Assembly (NCBI GenBank): GCA_024709285.1
Contig: JANJWY010000060.1
Span: 1-14,757, forward strand
Direction of reading: 5' to 3'
Length of the DNA stretch: 14,757 nucleotides
Source: Erysipelotrichaceae bacterium
Lineage (GTDB): Bacteria > Bacillota_I > Bacilli_A > Erysipelotrichales > Erysipelotrichaceae
Shown here: positions 14,110 to 14,757 of the stretch, in pieces
Layout: every line of letters begins with the position of its first letter
Numbering within the stretch: the first letter of the stretch is position 1
Program-made: the position numbers and the translations under genes
Notes under the pieces: model-generated
What the model saw: only the letters and a program-made list of their open reading frames with translations
Told to the model about the DNA's origin: nothing
Database searches by the model: none

Positions 14110-14434
14110 ACCCTGTTATAAACGCATATTCATATTTCAGCTGATTCTGATCGCAGAACCGTTTGAAACGATCCAATACAGCCGCTCCATCAAAATGCTG
14201 CTTCAGCCGATAGGCCAAACTGTCACCATCCGCATCCAGCAAAAGCATCATACTCTTCGTATCTGCTTCATTCAACGAAAACCGCGCCTCAGCATAAGCA
14301 CTCTGATAACGATCTTCAACCAACTCTCCCACATTGACCGAACGCAAAATCAAACGGCCTTCATTCAGCCAAAAACCGTCATTTCGCTGTAAATTAATCG
14401 TATCCACTTTGTAACATTCAACTATTTCTTTCAT
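14108..14434 (-). CDS. Hypothetical protein, 108 residues
   Basis: I do not recognise this protein. It is a soluble, mildly acidic 108-residue sequence with no signal peptide or membrane segment. Visible blocks are NDGFWLNEGRLILRSV (18-33), which reads like a beta-hairpin, a central AEARFSLNEADTKSMMLLLDADGDS, and an amphipathic C-terminal helix region (DRFKRFCDQNQ). It is treated as real because it has a GGTGA ribosome binding site, an extended -10 upstream, a terminator exactly at its stop, and codon use like its neighbours. It follows phosphate butyryltransferase on the same strand by 51 bp, but the promoter between them suggests independent expression. No function is inferred. Confidence 0.75.
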   Translation of the reverse strand: MKEIVECYKVDTINLQRNDGFWLNEGRLILRSVNVGELVEDRYQSAYAEARFSLNEADTKSMMLLLDADGDSLAYRLKQHFDGAAVLDRFKRFCDQNQLKYEYAFITG

Positions 14435-14450
14435 ACAATCACCGCATAGG

Positions 14451-14459
14451 ATTGTATCA
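14451..14459 (-). promoter_or_regulatory. Candidate extended -10 promoter of the 108-residue gene
   Basis: Minus strand TGATACAAT fits TGn-TACAAT, 17 nt upstream of the start codon; the -35 region is poor. The leader would be only about 10 nt. Confidence 0.4.
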
Positions 14460-14460
14460 C

Positions 14461-14483
14461 AAAATCAGACAAAAATCTTCTGA
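14461..14483 (-). terminator. Weak terminator candidate after phosphate butyryltransferase
   Basis: Minus strand TCAGA (14479-14483) and TCTGA (14465-14469) form only a 5-bp stem, followed by TTTT. Read-through into the next gene is likely if this is all there is. Confidence 0.3.
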
Positions 14484-14485
14484 CG

Positions 14486-14757
14486 TTATCCGCCAAAACC
14501 CGCCACGACCACACTTAACGCAATCGAAACCAGTTTATTGGTATCACTGTCTGCCCGAGAGGTCAGCACGATCGGTGCTTTTGCTCCCACGATCATCCCG
14601 GCTGCCGTACCATTGGCAAAAAACGTGACCGACTTGTATAACATATTTCCCGCCTCGATGTTAGGCACCAACAAAATATCCGCAACCCCGGCATTGGGCG
14701 TCGTAATCCCCTTATGCTTGGCCGCCAACACGGAAACCGCATTATCCAAAGCAAACG
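14486..14757 (-). CDS. ptb: Phosphate butyryltransferase, C-terminal part (runs off right edge)
   Basis: Ninety codons (89 residues plus the stop) of the C-terminus are visible, still open at the right edge. The sequence LDNAVS, AGVADILLVPNIEAGNMLYKS, and VGAKAPIVLTSRADS followed by a KL-SIAL segment is characteristic of phosphate butyryltransferase within the phosphate acetyl/butyryl transferase family. The enzyme interconverts butyryl-CoA and butyryl phosphate in the cytoplasm, and with butyrate kinase makes ATP and butyrate. Related branched-chain acyltransferases are hard to separate on this part alone. The gene that follows on the same strand is a 108-residue unknown rather than butyrate kinase, so a kinase partner, if clustered, would have to lie upstream, outside the window. 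Confidence 0.88.
   Translation of the reverse strand, partial: FALDNAVSVLAAKHKGITTPNAGVADILLVPNIEAGNMLYKSVTFFANGTAAGMIVGAKAPIVLTSRADSDTNKLVSIALSVVVAGFGG

Overview
The window looks like chromosomal DNA of a low-to-moderate-GC Gram-positive bacterium (Bacillota or a close relative). The basis is strong AGGAGG-type ribosome binding sites, lipobox signal peptides, many compact intrinsic terminators, a NatA/NatB-type ABC exporter, oligoendopeptidase F and a phosphate butyryltransferase. The genus cannot be fixed from the sequence alone. No mobile element, CRISPR array, tRNA or rRNA was found.

Left part (1-6221, all minus strand): four related lipoprotein genes, read from right to left. The first two (4356-6221 and 2405-4261) are tandem paralogues. 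Each carries two successive seven-bladed propeller-like DUF5050 arrays. The third (274-1980) has one seven-blade array followed by a DUF4352-like domain and a C-terminal tail. The fourth (start at 185, running off the left edge) has a similar lipoprotein signal and leader but goes straight into the DUF4352-like domain, with no propeller. All four have small hairpins just upstream of the ribosome binding site.

Middle (6411-9961, plus strand): a membrane Ste24-type M48 metalloprotease with its own promoter and terminator, then an overlapping ABC ATPase/permease pair of the NatAB type. After the permease, 9955-10184 contains two related promoter-to-terminator cassettes on the minus strand. Each would encode an RNA of about 65 nt whose 5' hairpin displays a run of C residues in its loop, followed by an intrinsic terminator. 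These look like an undescribed pair of sibling small RNAs and are the most interesting signal in the window.

Right part: oligoendopeptidase F (10498-12306, plus) converges on a minus-strand series: an MBL-fold hydrolase (12333-13154), an alpha/beta hydrolase with Asp in place of the usual nucleophilic Ser (13225-14007), a 108-residue protein of unknown function (14108-14434), and the C-terminal end of phosphate butyryltransferase (14486 to the right edge). These genes are mostly separated by terminators and promoters, so they appear to be single transcription units rather than one operon.
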